From Bacteroidota bacterium (GTDB taxonomy: Bacteria; Bacteroidota; Bacteroidia; Bacteroidales; GCA-2711565): 32,020 nt of DNA. The stretch spans positions 1 to 32,020 of the forward strand of contig PIVJ01000027.1 of the NCBI GenBank assembly GCA_003353955.1. Reading direction: 5' to 3'. This document shows positions 17,401-28,386 of the stretch, piece by piece. Under the pieces are notes generated by a model, which did no database searches, was not told the DNA's origin, and worked only from the letters and a program-made list of their open reading frames with translations. The position numbers and the translations under genes were made by a program. Positions within the stretch are counted from its first letter, which is position 1; each line of letters begins with the position of its first letter.

Positions 17401-18321
17401 TTATCCCTTGATTTTGTGTACCTCGTAAGGTGTTTCCTGATACAAATAATAGTTCAGCCAATTTGAGAATAATAAGCTGCCATGGCTTCTCCAATTAGCA
17501 AGCGGCTTTTTAGTTGGGTCGTTATTCGGGAAATAATTTTCAGGGATATTGAAATTAACCCCTTTTTTTACATCCCGATTATATTCTGCCTGCAATGTGA
17601 GGAGGTCGTACTCAGAATGCCCTGTTACAAATATTCTCCTTTTATTTTTTGAGGCAACGATATAAATCCCTGCCTTTTTAGATTTTGATACAAGCTCCAA
17701 TTCTTCAACATTGGCAATGTCCTCGTAACGAAGTTCGGTATTGCGAGAATGGGGGACAGAAAAAGTATCATCAAATCCACGTATAATCGGATACTTTCGA
17801 TTACAGACTGTATGCTCATAAACGCCAAATAATTTTTCTTTCAATGGGTGTTTTGGAATTCCATAATGATGATATAAACCAGCCTGTGCAGCCCAACAAA
17901 TATAAAGGATGGAAGTGACATTATCCGTGGCCCAGTCCATAATTTCTTTCATTTCTCCCCAATACTTCACCTCTTCAAAATCGATTTGATCCACAGGCGC
18001 CCCTGTCATGATCATGCCGTCATACTTCTTATCCCTGATCTCATCAAAAGTTTTATAAAACTGCTGTAGGTGATCGGCGGAAGTATTTTTCGAAATATAG
18101 CTGGAAGTTTTAACCAGGTCAATTTCTACTTGTAATGGTGTGTTTGAAAGTAAGCGCAGCAGGTGTGTTTCTGTCTCGATTTTTAAGGGCATTAAATTTA
18201 ATACCGCTACTTTCAAGGGGCGAATATCCTGCCTTTGCGCTCTTTCTTCCGCCATTACAAAAATGTTTTCACTGATCAATATATCCTTCGCAGGTAGTTG
18301 ATCTGGAATTTTTATAGGCAT
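17401..18321 (-). CDS. metA: Homoserine O-acyltransferase (MetA family)
   Basis: This 306-residue enzyme activates homoserine with acetyl- or succinyl-CoA. The catalytic triad is in the expected places: Cys142 in YICWAAQAG, His235 and Glu237 in VTGHSEYD. Residue 111, which in characterised members separates acetyl-CoA (Glu) from succinyl-CoA (Gly) users, is Asp here ([10 protein letters not shown]). An acidic residue and the adjacent O-acetylhomoserine-type sulfhydrylase gene both favour acetyl-CoA, though Asp itself is untested as far as I know. The gene begins 6 bases after the metY stop, so the two are tightly coupled. Confidence 0.95.
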   Translation of the reverse strand: MPIKIPDQLPAKDILISENIFVMAEERAQRQDIRPLKVAVLNLMPLKIETETHLLRLLSNTPLQVEIDLVKTSSYISKNTSADHLQQFYKTFDEIRDKKYDGMIMTGAPVDQIDFEEVKYWGEMKEIMDWATDNVTSILYICWAAQAGLYHHYGIPKHPLKEKLFGVYEHTVCNRKYPIIRGFDDTFSVPHSRNTELRYEDIANVEELELVSKSKKAGIYIVASKNKRRIFVTGHSEYDLLTLQAEYNRDVKKGVNFNIPENYFPNNDPTKKPLANWRSHGSLLFSNWLNYYLYQETPYEVHKIKG

Positions 18322-18327
18322 GATTAA

Positions 18328-21007
<2,680 letters not shown>

Positions 21008-21036
21008 TTGAATTAAATTAAAGGAATAAACATTAC

Positions 21037-21063
21037 TATGCTGCGCATAACAGATCGCTATGC
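21037..21063 (-). promoter_or_regulatory. Mutually exclusive hairpins before the aspartate kinase start
   Basis: On the minus strand, GCATA (21063-21059), TATGC (21049-21045) and GCATA (21041-21037) follow one another, so the middle segment can pair with either side. The set lies 30-56 bases upstream of the start codon and could be part of the riboswitch output. An earlier hairpin, ATTCC/GGAAT with TGCC/GGCA inside, sits near 21105-21132. Confidence 0.3.
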
Positions 21064-21189
21064 CAACTTGAATTCGTCAAAACTAATTTGGAACTTAGCC
21101 TCAACTATTCCATGCCCATAGGCAAGGAATCCTGTTTAATCGTAATTGTAAATTGAAAAAAATTGAATGTGTTCATTATATTAGTGTTA

Positions 21190-21300
21190 ATTATTATTAT
21201 CCGCCCCTGTGGCGGATTAGGTTTTAGCACCTTTTCTAACTACTAGACGGTTGCTAGAGGTTCGTAGAGCCTAATCTCTCCCCTCTTCTCTATAATCAAA
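21190..21300 (-). promoter_or_regulatory. SAM-I class riboswitch (S-box leader)
   Basis: Read on the minus strand, this leader has the ordered conserved pieces of the SAM-I aptamer. They are TATAGAGAAG then GGGGAGAGA, CTACGAACC...TAGCAACC (the 'GAAGC...GCAACC' core), and AAAGGTGCTAAAACC (the 'AAGGUGCUAA..CC' core). A P4 hairpin follows, ATCCGCC/GGCGGAT (21199-21217), and ATTAT/ATAAT closes P1 (21292-21296 with about 21193-21198). It sits about 185 bases upstream of aspartate kinase and would switch off kinase-metY-metA-asd when S-adenosylmethionine is plentiful. SAM-I leaders before methionine genes are well known; heading the run with aspartate kinase extends control to the start of the pathway. 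Confidence 0.88.
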
Positions 21301-21337
21301 CACCTACTTTTAAGGATAGGAGTTTTAAATAGTGCGG

Positions 21338-21345
21338 CAAAGTTA
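21338..21345 (-). promoter_or_regulatory. -7 box for the riboswitch operon
   Basis: TAACTTTG on the minus strand fits TAnnTTTG exactly and lies about 40 bases upstream of the aptamer, so transcription would start near 21330. No good -33 TTTG is seen at 19-20 bases. Confidence 0.45.
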
Positions 21346-21763
21346 AAAAGAAAATTGATAAGAGTGTTAAAAATATAAAGAAAGTTTAATTTTTTCTTTT
21401 TAATGAAGTTCCCCCGTCCGCTTGCGGCGGGGAGCTTTAATGCCACTTCCCTAGATAAAGACGAAGTATTGTTCTCTATAAGAATACCACAGAATCAAAG
21501 TTGAATAGCCAAATAAGTATCGATTGAAAATAATACGATTATCATGGGAGAAGCCCAGATCCAACTGGCTATATCCTGTATTAGAACACCTATTTCTATC
21601 AAACATAAACTGAATTTACTAAATGGCGAGAATGCAGTAAATTAGAATATAAATGGAATTGTAATCTCTCGTTGTAACCGGAACAAGTTTGTATTCTTTC
21701 GATATTGTTGGCACCAAGTGTAAAAAATGCCAGATTAGAAGAAATAAGACGATGATTTGATAA
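21346..21763. other. Non-coding interval between lon and the methionine operon
   Basis: No gene or convincing lon terminator is seen. A G+C-rich hairpin-like segment (CCCCCGTCCGCTTGCGGCGG) lies at about 21412-21431. The stretch 21480-21720 has ordinary coding-like composition on the minus strand but is closed by several stops in every frame, so it may be a decayed gene fragment I cannot name. Confidence 0.4.
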
Positions 21764-24199
21764 TTAGTTTAACATCAGTGGATGCTCAACTTTTTCTTTT
21801 AACAAGGCAAGATCAATCAGATCGATCATTTTATCTACATAATGGAATTTTAATCCCTTTATGTAATTATCCTTGATTTCTAAAATATCTCTTTCGTTTT
21901 CAATCGAAAGAATAATCTCTTTTATTTTTGATCGTTTTGCTGCCAAAATCTTTTCTTTAATCCCTCCTACCGGCAATACTTTTCCACGTAATGTAATTTC
22001 GCCTGTCATGGCGATGTTGTAACGAACTTTACGCTGTGTATATGCTGAGGCCATTGCAGTAAACATAGTAATTCCAGCCGAAGGCCCGTCTTTCGGTGTA
22101 GCACCCTCAGGGATATGAATATGTAAATTCCATTTACTGAAGAGTTCTGAGTTAATCCCTACAATATCAGAATTTGCCTTGAGATATTCGTAGGCAAGAG
22201 TAGCAGATTCTTTCATTACATCCCCAAGATTTCCTGTCATGGTTAGTAAACCTTTACCTTTACTTAGACTGGATTCAATAAATAAGATTTCCCCTCCCAC
22301 AACAGTCCATGCTAAACCGGTTACAACACCAGCCACGTCATTCTTAATGTGCTTGTCGCGCTGAAATATGGGCTTACCCATTATGTTGATCAGATCTTCA
22401 GCACTTAACTTTTTGTCAAAATCTTTATTCATAATAATATATTTTGCTTTGTTACGAATAATTTTTGCAATCTTTTTCTCCAGTGCTCTAACGCCGGATT
22501 CACGCGTATAATCATCAATAATTTTTTCTAATATTGTTTTTGGAAAACTTAATTGATTTCGTTTAACTCCATGCTCTGCAAACTGCTTCGGAAGTAAATG
22601 CCGTTTTGCAATTTCCAGTTTTTCTTCAATTAAATAACCACTTAAATCAATGATTTCCATTCGATCTCTTAAGGCGGGATGAACAGTACTTAACGTATTT
22701 GCGGTAGCAATGAACATGATTTTAGAAAGATCATAATCCATTTCTAGATAATTATCATAAAAAGCAACGTTTTGCTCCGGGTCAAGGATTTCGAGTAAAG
22801 CTGCTTGAGGGTCACCCTGATTTGAATTCCCGCTTACTTTATCAATTTCATCGAGAACAAATACCGGGTTGGATGATTTTGCCTTTCTTAAACTTTGAAT
22901 GATTCTCCCTGGCATTGCTCCAATGTACGTTTTACGATGGCCGCGTAATTCAGCTTCATCTCTTAAACCACCTAAGGACATTCTAACGTATTTTCGATCT
23001 ATTGCCCGTGCGATAGATTTCCCAAGAGATGTTTTTCCCACTCCGGGAGGGCCAACCAAACATAGAATTGGCGACTTCATGTCATTTTTAAGCTTGATAA
23101 TCGCCAAATGTTCGATAATTCGCTCCTTAACCTTTTCTAATCCAAAATGATCATCATCCAAGATTTTCTGTGCACGATCTAAGTCAAAATTATCCTGAGT
23201 AAATTCGTTCCAGGGTAGTTCAACTAAAATTTCAAGATAGTTAAGCTGTATCGAATATTCCGCTGCCTGCGGATTCATTCGTTGTAGCTTCTTTAATTCT
23301 TTTTCAAATGAATCAGCAATTTCTTTGGACCACTTTCTTGACTTGGCGTTATCTCTGAGCTCTTTAATTTCCTGCTCGTTCGGGCTTCCTCCTAATTCTT
23401 CTTGTATGGTTTTAAGCTGCTGATTAAGTAAAAAATCACGTTGTTGTTTATCAAGATCAGTTTTAACTTTCTTTTGAATTTGGTTTTTTAGTTCAATCAC
23501 CTGAAGCTCTTCGGTTAAAGCCTTTAAAACAAGATTGGCACGTTTCGGTAGTTCGCCAACTTCGAGTAATTTCTGTTTTTCTAATACATCGATATTTAAA
23601 TTCGAAGAAACGAAATTTACAAGGAAAACAGGACTTTCTATATTTTTAATTGCAAAGCTTGCTTCAGTTGGAATATTTGGTGATTGCTTAATGATTTGAA
23701 TTGAGAGATCTTTCAAAGATGATATTAGTGCACTAAAATTTTCGTCTCCAGAAATTTGCTCGGTAACACCAAACTGGGTGACCTTGGCCTTAAAATATGG
23801 ATCTTTTTGCACTAGTGATTGTAAGGTAAATCTCTTTTTCCCCTGAATAATTGCGGTTGTACTTCCATCAGGCATTTGTAGTATTTTGATGATTTGTGCA
23901 ACCGTACCTACCGGATTTAAATCATCATATTCAGGATCTTCAATATCCACATCTTTTTGTGCTACAACACCAATTATACTGTTTTCTTTGTAAGAATCCT
24001 TAATTAGTTTAATCGATTTATCACGCCCTACGGTAATCGGAATTACAACTCCTGGGAATAAAACTGTGTTTCTTAACGGCAATATCGGAAGCTCCTCAGG
24101 AACTTCTTCAGCATTCATCAGCTCTTCATCTTCCGATGAAAGTAAGGGGATAAATTCAGTGTCAGAGTCTAGTATATTTGATAAATTAAGAAAATCCAT
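21764..24199 (-). CDS. lon: ATP-dependent protease La
   Basis: This 811-residue cytoplasmic AAA+ serine protease degrades misfolded and regulatory proteins. The N-terminal LON substrate domain starts at [16 protein letters not shown] (about 37-52), followed by the helical region with the IQEELGG motif. The ATPase has Walker [14 protein letters not shown] and Walker [11 protein letters not shown]. The proteolytic domain carries the catalytic Ser707 in PKDGPSAG and its lysine in PVGGIKEK, 41-43 residues later as in E. coli. Length is normal for Bacteroidota Lon. It appears monocistronic, and the 166-base upstream gap contains repeated TGTCAT words that may be regulatory. Confidence 0.96.
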   Translation of the reverse strand: MDFLNLSNILDSDTEFIPLLSSEDEELMNAEEVPEELPILPLRNTVLFPGVVIPITVGRDKSIKLIKDSYKENSIIGVVAQKDVDIEDPEYDDLNPVGTVAQIIKILQMPDGSTTAIIQGKKRFTLQSLVQKDPYFKAKVTQFGVTEQISGDENFSALISSLKDLSIQIIKQSPNIPTEASFAIKNIESPVFLVNFVSSNLNIDVLEKQKLLEVGELPKRANLVLKALTEELQVIELKNQIQKKVKTDLDKQQRDFLLNQQLKTIQEELGGSPNEQEIKELRDNAKSRKWSKEIADSFEKELKKLQRMNPQAAEYSIQLNYLEILVELPWNEFTQDNFDLDRAQKILDDDHFGLEKVKERIIEHLAIIKLKNDMKSPILCLVGPPGVGKTSLGKSIARAIDRKYVRMSLGGLRDEAELRGHRKTYIGAMPGRIIQSLRKAKSSNPVFVLDEIDKVSGNSNQGDPQAALLEILDPEQNVAFYDNYLEMDYDLSKIMFIATANTLSTVHPALRDRMEIIDLSGYLIEEKLEIAKRHLLPKQFAEHGVKRNQLSFPKTILEKIIDDYTRESGVRALEKKIAKIIRNKAKYIIMNKDFDKKLSAEDLINIMGKPIFQRDKHIKNDVAGVVTGLAWTVVGGEILFIESSLSKGKGLLTMTGNLGDVMKESATLAYEYLKANSDIVGINSELFSKWNLHIHIPEGATPKDGPSAGITMFTAMASAYTQRKVRYNIAMTGEITLRGKVLPVGGIKEKILAAKRSKIKEIILSIENERDILEIKDNYIKGLKFHYVDKMIDLIDLALLKEKVEHPLMLN

Positions 24200-24226
24200 A
24201 ATTTAAAATTCGATTTTAAGTCAAAT

Positions 24227-24260
24227 TGTCATAATGACCTGTGTATGTCATTTTTGTCAT
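24227..24260. promoter_or_regulatory. Repeated TGTCAT words upstream of lon
   Basis: TGTCAT occurs at 24227-24232, 24246-24251 and 24255-24260, and the inverse ATGAC at 24234-24238, all within 60 bases of the lon start codon. The spacing is irregular. It could be a regulator site or only simple-sequence drift. Confidence 0.25.
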
Positions 24261-24365
24261 TCATGCCGAATTGTTTAAACTACTAATCTCTAGCCATTTA
24301 ACAATCCAGACTTTGTTTTTTTAATGAGCCGATATGTAAGTCAAGTTATATGCCAAACTATTAGA

Positions 24366-25556
24366 TTATAATTGTGGGTATTCTCTGAGTGTTAAATTAT
24401 AAATATGATTAAATATTTCTTCATCCATTATATCAAATTCACATTCTCGTCTTTTTAGTGTATGCTTTGCGGTGGTAATAGCACGATTAAAGTCATGCTT
24501 AACCATTTTACTGATACCTCCCCAAGCAAAGGACGGAATAAGGTTACGTTGAAATCCTGTTCCAAAAACATTGGAGCTTATTCCAATCACAGTTCCTGTA
24601 TTGAACATTGTGTTAATTCCACATTTTGAATGGTCTCCCATAATCAGACCACAAAACTGTAAACCTGTACTCACAAATGATTTCTGAGTATAATTCCAAA
24701 GCTTAACGATATCGTAAGTATTCTTTAAATTTGAATTATTGGTATCCGCACCTATGTTACACCATTCAGCAATAACAGCATTACCCATGAATCCTTCATG
24801 GCTTTTATTTGAATTAGCAAACATTACTACATTGTTCAACTCTCCTCCTACTTTACATTGAGGACCAATGGTAGTTGCTCCATAAATTTTTGCACCCATC
24901 TTTACAACAGAATTCTTACCCAAATAAAAGGGTCCGCGAATCATGGCTCCTTCCATAATTTCAGCACCTTCATCGATATAAATCGGACCTTCAGAAGCAT
25001 TTAAAGATGCGTTATTAATCGCAGTGTTTGCTGCAATAAAAATATTCTTTTCAGCATTTATATAATTTGATGAATTTAGCGTATTCGATCTTTTATTAAG
25101 GGTAAGCAATTCGAAATCTTCCTGTAGTGCTATAGCATTCTTTGAGAAGATATCCCAGCTGTTATCGATTTTCAGTAAGGAACCTGAATATTCGATAAAT
25201 GTAAGGCCTTCGATTTTTTTATCAAATATATTTTGTGATTCAAAACCACCTAATTTAAGTGCCAGAATTTGATTCTTACAAATTAGGGCTTCATTCATAT
25301 TTAACGCTAATAATTGATCAAGTAAATCTCGATTCGGACAAACGGTTCCATCGATTAGGAGGTTCGTTTCAGCTTTAACTAAGGGATATTTTTTGTTTAA
25401 ATATGATTCTGTGAGTGAAGATGTAGGCGTATTCAGATATCTCTCCCACTTCTCACGAATGGTAAGAATCCCGATGCGAATATCTGCATTAGGACGTAAA
25501 AAATTTAAGGGAAGGAGATCTGTACGTTCAAATGTGTCGAATAAGATGTAATTCAT
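24366..25556 (-). CDS. GlmU-like sugar nucleotidyltransferase / hexapeptide-repeat protein
   Basis: This 396-residue protein belongs to the Bacteroidota 'GlmU family'. The N-terminal part has the characteristic LPLNFLRPNADIRIGILTIREKWE segment (about 16-39) but no canonical LxxGxGTxM nucleotidyltransferase loop. From about 180 to 340 it shows left-handed beta-helix hexapeptide spacing (for example AEIMEGAMIRGPFYLGKNSVVKMGAKIYGATTIG). Proposed roles are acetyl or nucleotidyl transfer on sugar phosphates for cell-wall or surface polysaccharide precursors. It is transcribed on its own between lon and rpmE, with a terminator on the upstream side and a 17-base palindrome just before the start codon. 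Confidence 0.8.
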   Translation of the reverse strand: MNYILFDTFERTDLLPLNFLRPNADIRIGILTIREKWERYLNTPTSSLTESYLNKKYPLVKAETNLLIDGTVCPNRDLLDQLLALNMNEALICKNQILALKLGGFESQNIFDKKIEGLTFIEYSGSLLKIDNSWDIFSKNAIALQEDFELLTLNKRSNTLNSSNYINAEKNIFIAANTAINNASLNASEGPIYIDEGAEIMEGAMIRGPFYLGKNSVVKMGAKIYGATTIGPQCKVGGELNNVVMFANSNKSHEGFMGNAVIAEWCNIGADTNNSNLKNTYDIVKLWNYTQKSFVSTGLQFCGLIMGDHSKCGINTMFNTGTVIGISSNVFGTGFQRNLIPSFAWGGISKMVKHDFNRAITTAKHTLKRRECEFDIMDEEIFNHIYNLTLREYPQL

Positions 25557-25562
25557 TATTAT

Positions 25563-25587
25563 TTATTGTTATACAATAACAAATCTA
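25563..25587 (-). promoter_or_regulatory. -7 box plus perfect 17-base palindrome before the GlmU-like gene
   Basis: TAGATTTG on the minus strand (25587-25580) fits TAnnTTTG. Directly downstream is TTATTGT (25563-25569) / ACAATAA (25573-25579) with a 3-base centre. The palindrome would cover the transcription start and end 6 bases from the start codon. Confidence 0.4.
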
Positions 25588-25611
25588 CTGATTTATTTCA
25601 TTAGAAAAAAG

Positions 25612-25646
25612 GCAAAAAAAAAGCTCCTAGCTTTGCTAAGAGCTTT
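25612..25646 (-). terminator. Terminator of rpmE
   Basis: AAAGCTC (25620-25626) pairs with GAGCTTT (25640-25646), and TAGC/GCTA pair inside. On the minus strand the stem is followed by nine T residues. Confidence 0.8.
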
Positions 25647-25662
25647 GCAAACATCTTTATGT

Positions 25663-25926
25663 CTATTTCTTATTCTCATAATGAGATTTATACTTGGTTT
25701 TAAATTTATCAACTCTACCGGCGGTATCAACAAGTTGCATCTTCCCTGTATAAAATGGATGTGATTTGTGTGATATTTCTAATTTTACTAAGGGGTATTC
25801 GTTTCCGTCTTTCCATTTAATAGAATCTTTTGTATTTACTGTTGATTTTGTAAGAAATGTATAGTCGTTCGACATATCTTTAAAAACAACAAATCTATAA
25901 TCTTTAGGGTGAATATCTTTTCTCAT
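25663..25926 (-). CDS. rpmE2: 50S ribosomal protein L31, type B
   Basis: This is an 87-residue ribosomal protein from the chosen start [17 protein letters not shown]. The ten extra residues of the longer frame fall in the leader and are not part of the family. It contains no cysteine, so it is the zinc-independent (type B, C-minus) form. The [25 protein letters not shown] stretch is the usual C-terminal signature. It has its own well-formed promoter and terminator. Many bacteria induce type B L31 under zinc shortage in addition to a zinc-binding copy; Bacteroidota often carry only this type, so no zinc regulation can be assumed. Confidence 0.96.
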   Translation of the reverse strand: MRKDIHPKDYRFVVFKDMSNDYTFLTKSTVNTKDSIKWKDGNEYPLVKLEISHKSHPFYTGKMQLVDTAGRVDKFKTKYKSHYENKK

Positions 25927-25953
25927 CGTCAATTCTCTTTGTTTTTCGGTCGG

Positions 25954-25984
25954 CAAAATTAAACCATTATCTTATAAAAACAAA
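25954..25984 (-). promoter_or_regulatory. rpmE2: Promoter of rpmE (Bacteroidota type)
   Basis: On the minus strand, TTTG (25984-25981) is followed after exactly 19 bases by TAATTTTG (25961-25954). This matches the -33 TTTG / -7 TAnnTTTG consensus of the Bacteroidota housekeeping sigma factor. Transcription would start near 25947, leaving a leader of about 20 bases. Confidence 0.7.
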
Positions 25985-26011
25985 GCTAATGATATAATAT
26001 TTTATTATTTA

Positions 26012-27079
26012 TTAAAGTCCTAAATTTAGTAGAAATTCCATTGTATCAATCCCGTCAGCATAATTCCATAACTCAGGTTTCTGGCTTTCTCCGAATTTGA
26101 TTCTGTTCAAGATATCATCTGATTCTGCAACAATGCATTGAAGAAGTTCTTTTTCTTGAGACAATTGTTTATTTAAATTATCAATATTATTATAATATTC
26201 ATAATTCAAAACAGATATAGGTGATGATATTTGAGCATCTTCTTTAATCAATAAAAAACCAGTATCATAGTGTGCAATATTATTAATTAAAAGAATAGAT
26301 TTATTGTAATCGTAATTATTATTGTATTTATGATGATTTCGCAGTTCATTATAAGCATCTAACGATTTTAAGAGCGGCTTAAAATCATATCCTTCCGGGA
26401 CATAGATTTTAGATACATTTCTGCAACCCAAACCAAAATAGTTAAATATGTCAGCACCTAAGTCCGTTAAACTTTTCTCATTCCCTGAAATCACAGCTAC
26501 CCCATTTCTATTCTTTCTGATAATATGCGGGTATTTTCCGAAATAACACTCAAAATATCGCGCACTATTGTTACTACCTGTAGCAATGATTGCATCAAAA
26601 TTCTCAAGTTTATTTTCGGTAAATGAAATTAGTTGATCGAAGCCGGGCTCAAACTTAATTAATATTTTTGCCAGCGCTGGAAGTAAATATTTATCAGATG
26701 AAGATAATTTCCCTAAATATTTATTTCCGGAAACAAGCACACACAGAAAGTCGTGAAAGCCAACTAATGGAACATTTCCTGCAATTACAACACCAATTCT
26801 CTTTGGCAGTTCAGTAGTAAGATTAGTGTCATAAGCTGATAACCAAGTTTCAATATTCGTTTGCGATAAACTACTAGCCCATACTTTAATTGCTTGATGT
26901 GTATTTTCAAGAGTAAACCAAGGGTTCTCAAGAAATGATTTCTCAATAATATTTTCAAGATTTAAATAATCGTTTTCTAATAAAGAAGAGCCTATAGGTT
27001 TATATTCTTTAATAATAAAATTATTTAGGAATTGTCCCAAATCTAAGATGGCATTCCGGATAGATTCAATTTTCATCAA
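26012..27079 (-). CDS. Acyl-CoA reductase (LuxC-like)
   Basis: This 355-residue protein of the aldehyde-dehydrogenase fold resembles LuxC and the Bacteroidota 'acyl-CoA reductase' family. The Rossmann-type segment RIGVVIAGNVPLVGFHDFL (about 94-112), the AIIATGSNNSARYFECYFGK motif (about 164-182) and a catalytic cysteine candidate, Cys219 in FGLGCRNVSK, are visible. Such enzymes reduce fatty acyl-CoA or acyl-ACP to the aldehyde; the substrate of this subfamily is not established to my knowledge. It is divergent from serC across about 145 bases. It starts MMKIES; the second Met is an equally good start. Confidence 0.85.
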   Translation of the reverse strand: MMKIESIRNAILDLGQFLNNFIIKEYKPIGSSLLENDYLNLENIIEKSFLENPWFTLENTHQAIKVWASSLSQTNIETWLSAYDTNLTTELPKRIGVVIAGNVPLVGFHDFLCVLVSGNKYLGKLSSSDKYLLPALAKILIKFEPGFDQLISFTENKLENFDAIIATGSNNSARYFECYFGKYPHIIRKNRNGVAVISGNEKSLTDLGADIFNYFGLGCRNVSKIYVPEGYDFKPLLKSLDAYNELRNHHKYNNNYDYNKSILLINNIAHYDTGFLLIKEDAQISSPISVLNYEYYNNIDNLNKQLSQEKELLQCIVAESDDILNRIKFGESQKPELWNYADGIDTMEFLLNLGL

Positions 27080-27160
27080 TCAATTCTACTTTTTAAACAA
27101 AAAGCTAAATTATGGATAAAATTTATATTGATTCTTGACAACTGTTATTCTTAAAAATCA

Positions 27161-27168
27161 TATATTTG
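27161..27168 (+). promoter_or_regulatory. -7 box for the serine operon
   Basis: TATATTTG fits TAnnTTTG and lies 56 bases before the chosen serC start. A TTGACA word at 27135-27140 is 20 bases upstream, slightly too far for a standard -33 TTTG but possibly functional. Confidence 0.5.
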
Positions 27169-27223
27169 CTTATGCTTAATGTTAACTAAATCACAAGAGT
27201 ATAAATCACTTAATATCAAACGA

Positions 27224-28294
27224 ATGAAAAAACATAACTTTTTTGCAGGACCTTCAATCTTACCTCAATTTACTATAGAAAATACAGCTAAGGCAATTCA
27301 CGAATTTGCTGATATGGGCTTATCACTTATGGAGATTTCACATAGAAGCAAACAATTTGTTACCGTTGTGGATGAAGCAACTGCATTGTTTAAAGAACTA
27401 CTTAATATACCTGAAGGATACTCTGTGATATTTCTGGGTGGTGGCGCAAGTACCCAATTTGCAATGATCCCATTCAATCTGATGAATAAAAAAGCTGCGT
27501 ATTTAAATACAGGAGCGTGGGCGAAAAAATCTATTAAGGAAGCCAAATTATTTGGTGAAGTAGATGTTGTTGGATCCTCAGAAGACAAAAATTTTGCATA
27601 CATACCTAAAGGATATACGATTCCAGCTGATGCAGATTATTTTCATATTACCACCAATAACACTATTTATGGTACTGAAATAAAGGAAGATTTGTACAGT
27701 AATGTACCATTAGTTGCAGATATGTCATCTGATATTTTTAGCCGCCCCATAGATGTCTCCAAATACGGTATTATTTATGGAGGTGCACAGAAAAATTTAG
27801 CACCGGCAGGTGTAACTTTTGTTATTATTAAAAATGATCTTCTTGGTAAAGTAGACCATTCAATTCCTACGATGTTAAACTATCAAACACATATTGATAA
27901 AGAATCAATGTTTAATACACCTCCGGTAGTTCCTATTTTTGCAGCACTGCAAACACTTAAATGGTTAAAGGCGAAAGGCGGTGTTGCCAAGATGAATGAA
28001 ATCAACCTAATGAAAGCAGGCTTATTATATGATGAAATTGATCGTAATCCTCTGTTTAAAGGATCAGTACTTAATATAGAAGATCGATCCATCATGAATA
28101 TTTGTTTTGTCATGAATGAAGGATATGAGAAACATGAGGCTGACTTCTTCACTTTCGCTACAGAAAAAGGCATGGTGGGAATTAAAGGACACCGATCAGT
28201 TGGTGGATTCCGGGCTTCAACATATAATGCATTACCTGTAGAAAGTGTGCAAGCATTGGTAATCGCTATGCAGGATTTCGAAAAGAAAATTTAA
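27224..28294 (+). CDS. serC: Phosphoserine aminotransferase
   Basis: This 356-residue PLP enzyme makes O-phosphoserine from phosphohydroxypyruvate and glutamate. The start at 27224 ([14 protein letters not shown]) matches the family; the longer frame adds 15 unrelated residues. The phosphate and PLP-binding sites are visible in LGGGASTQF (71-79), [10 protein letters not shown] (143-152) and [10 protein letters not shown] (166-175). The PLP lysine is Lys190 in [12 protein letters not shown], and [10 protein letters not shown] is near the C-terminus. It is the first gene of the serine operon, followed by serA after 92 bases that include a hairpin. Confidence 0.96.
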   Translation: MKKHNFFAGPSILPQFTIENTAKAIHEFADMGLSLMEISHRSKQFVTVVDEATALFKELLNIPEGYSVIFLGGGASTQFAMIPFNLMNKKAAYLNTGAWAKKSIKEAKLFGEVDVVGSSEDKNFAYIPKGYTIPADADYFHITTNNTIYGTEIKEDLYSNVPLVADMSSDIFSRPIDVSKYGIIYGGAQKNLAPAGVTFVIIKNDLLGKVDHSIPTMLNYQTHIDKESMFNTPPVVPIFAALQTLKWLKAKGGVAKMNEINLMKAGLLYDEIDRNPLFKGSVLNIEDRSIMNICFVMNEGYEKHEADFFTFATEKGMVGIKGHRSVGGFRASTYNALPVESVQALVIAMQDFEKKI

Positions 28295-28311
28295 TTTAAT
28301 ATTACTTAAAA

Positions 28312-28347
28312 TTAGTCGACAGTTTCTATAATTAGAGTTGTCGCTAA
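28312..28347 (+). promoter_or_regulatory. Hairpin between serC and serA
   Basis: TTAG-T-CGACA (28312-28321) pairs with TGTCG-CTAA (28339-28347), nine base pairs with one bulged T. No T run follows, so it is more likely a processing or stability element than a terminator. Confidence 0.35.
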
Positions 28348-28386
28348 TGTAATAATTCATTCTTTAACAAATTAAAAATAACAGTA

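Noticed and set aside
27179-27223. Longer SerC start ([10 protein letters not shown])
   Set aside because: It begins almost at the predicted transcription start, and the family begins at KHNFFAGPS.
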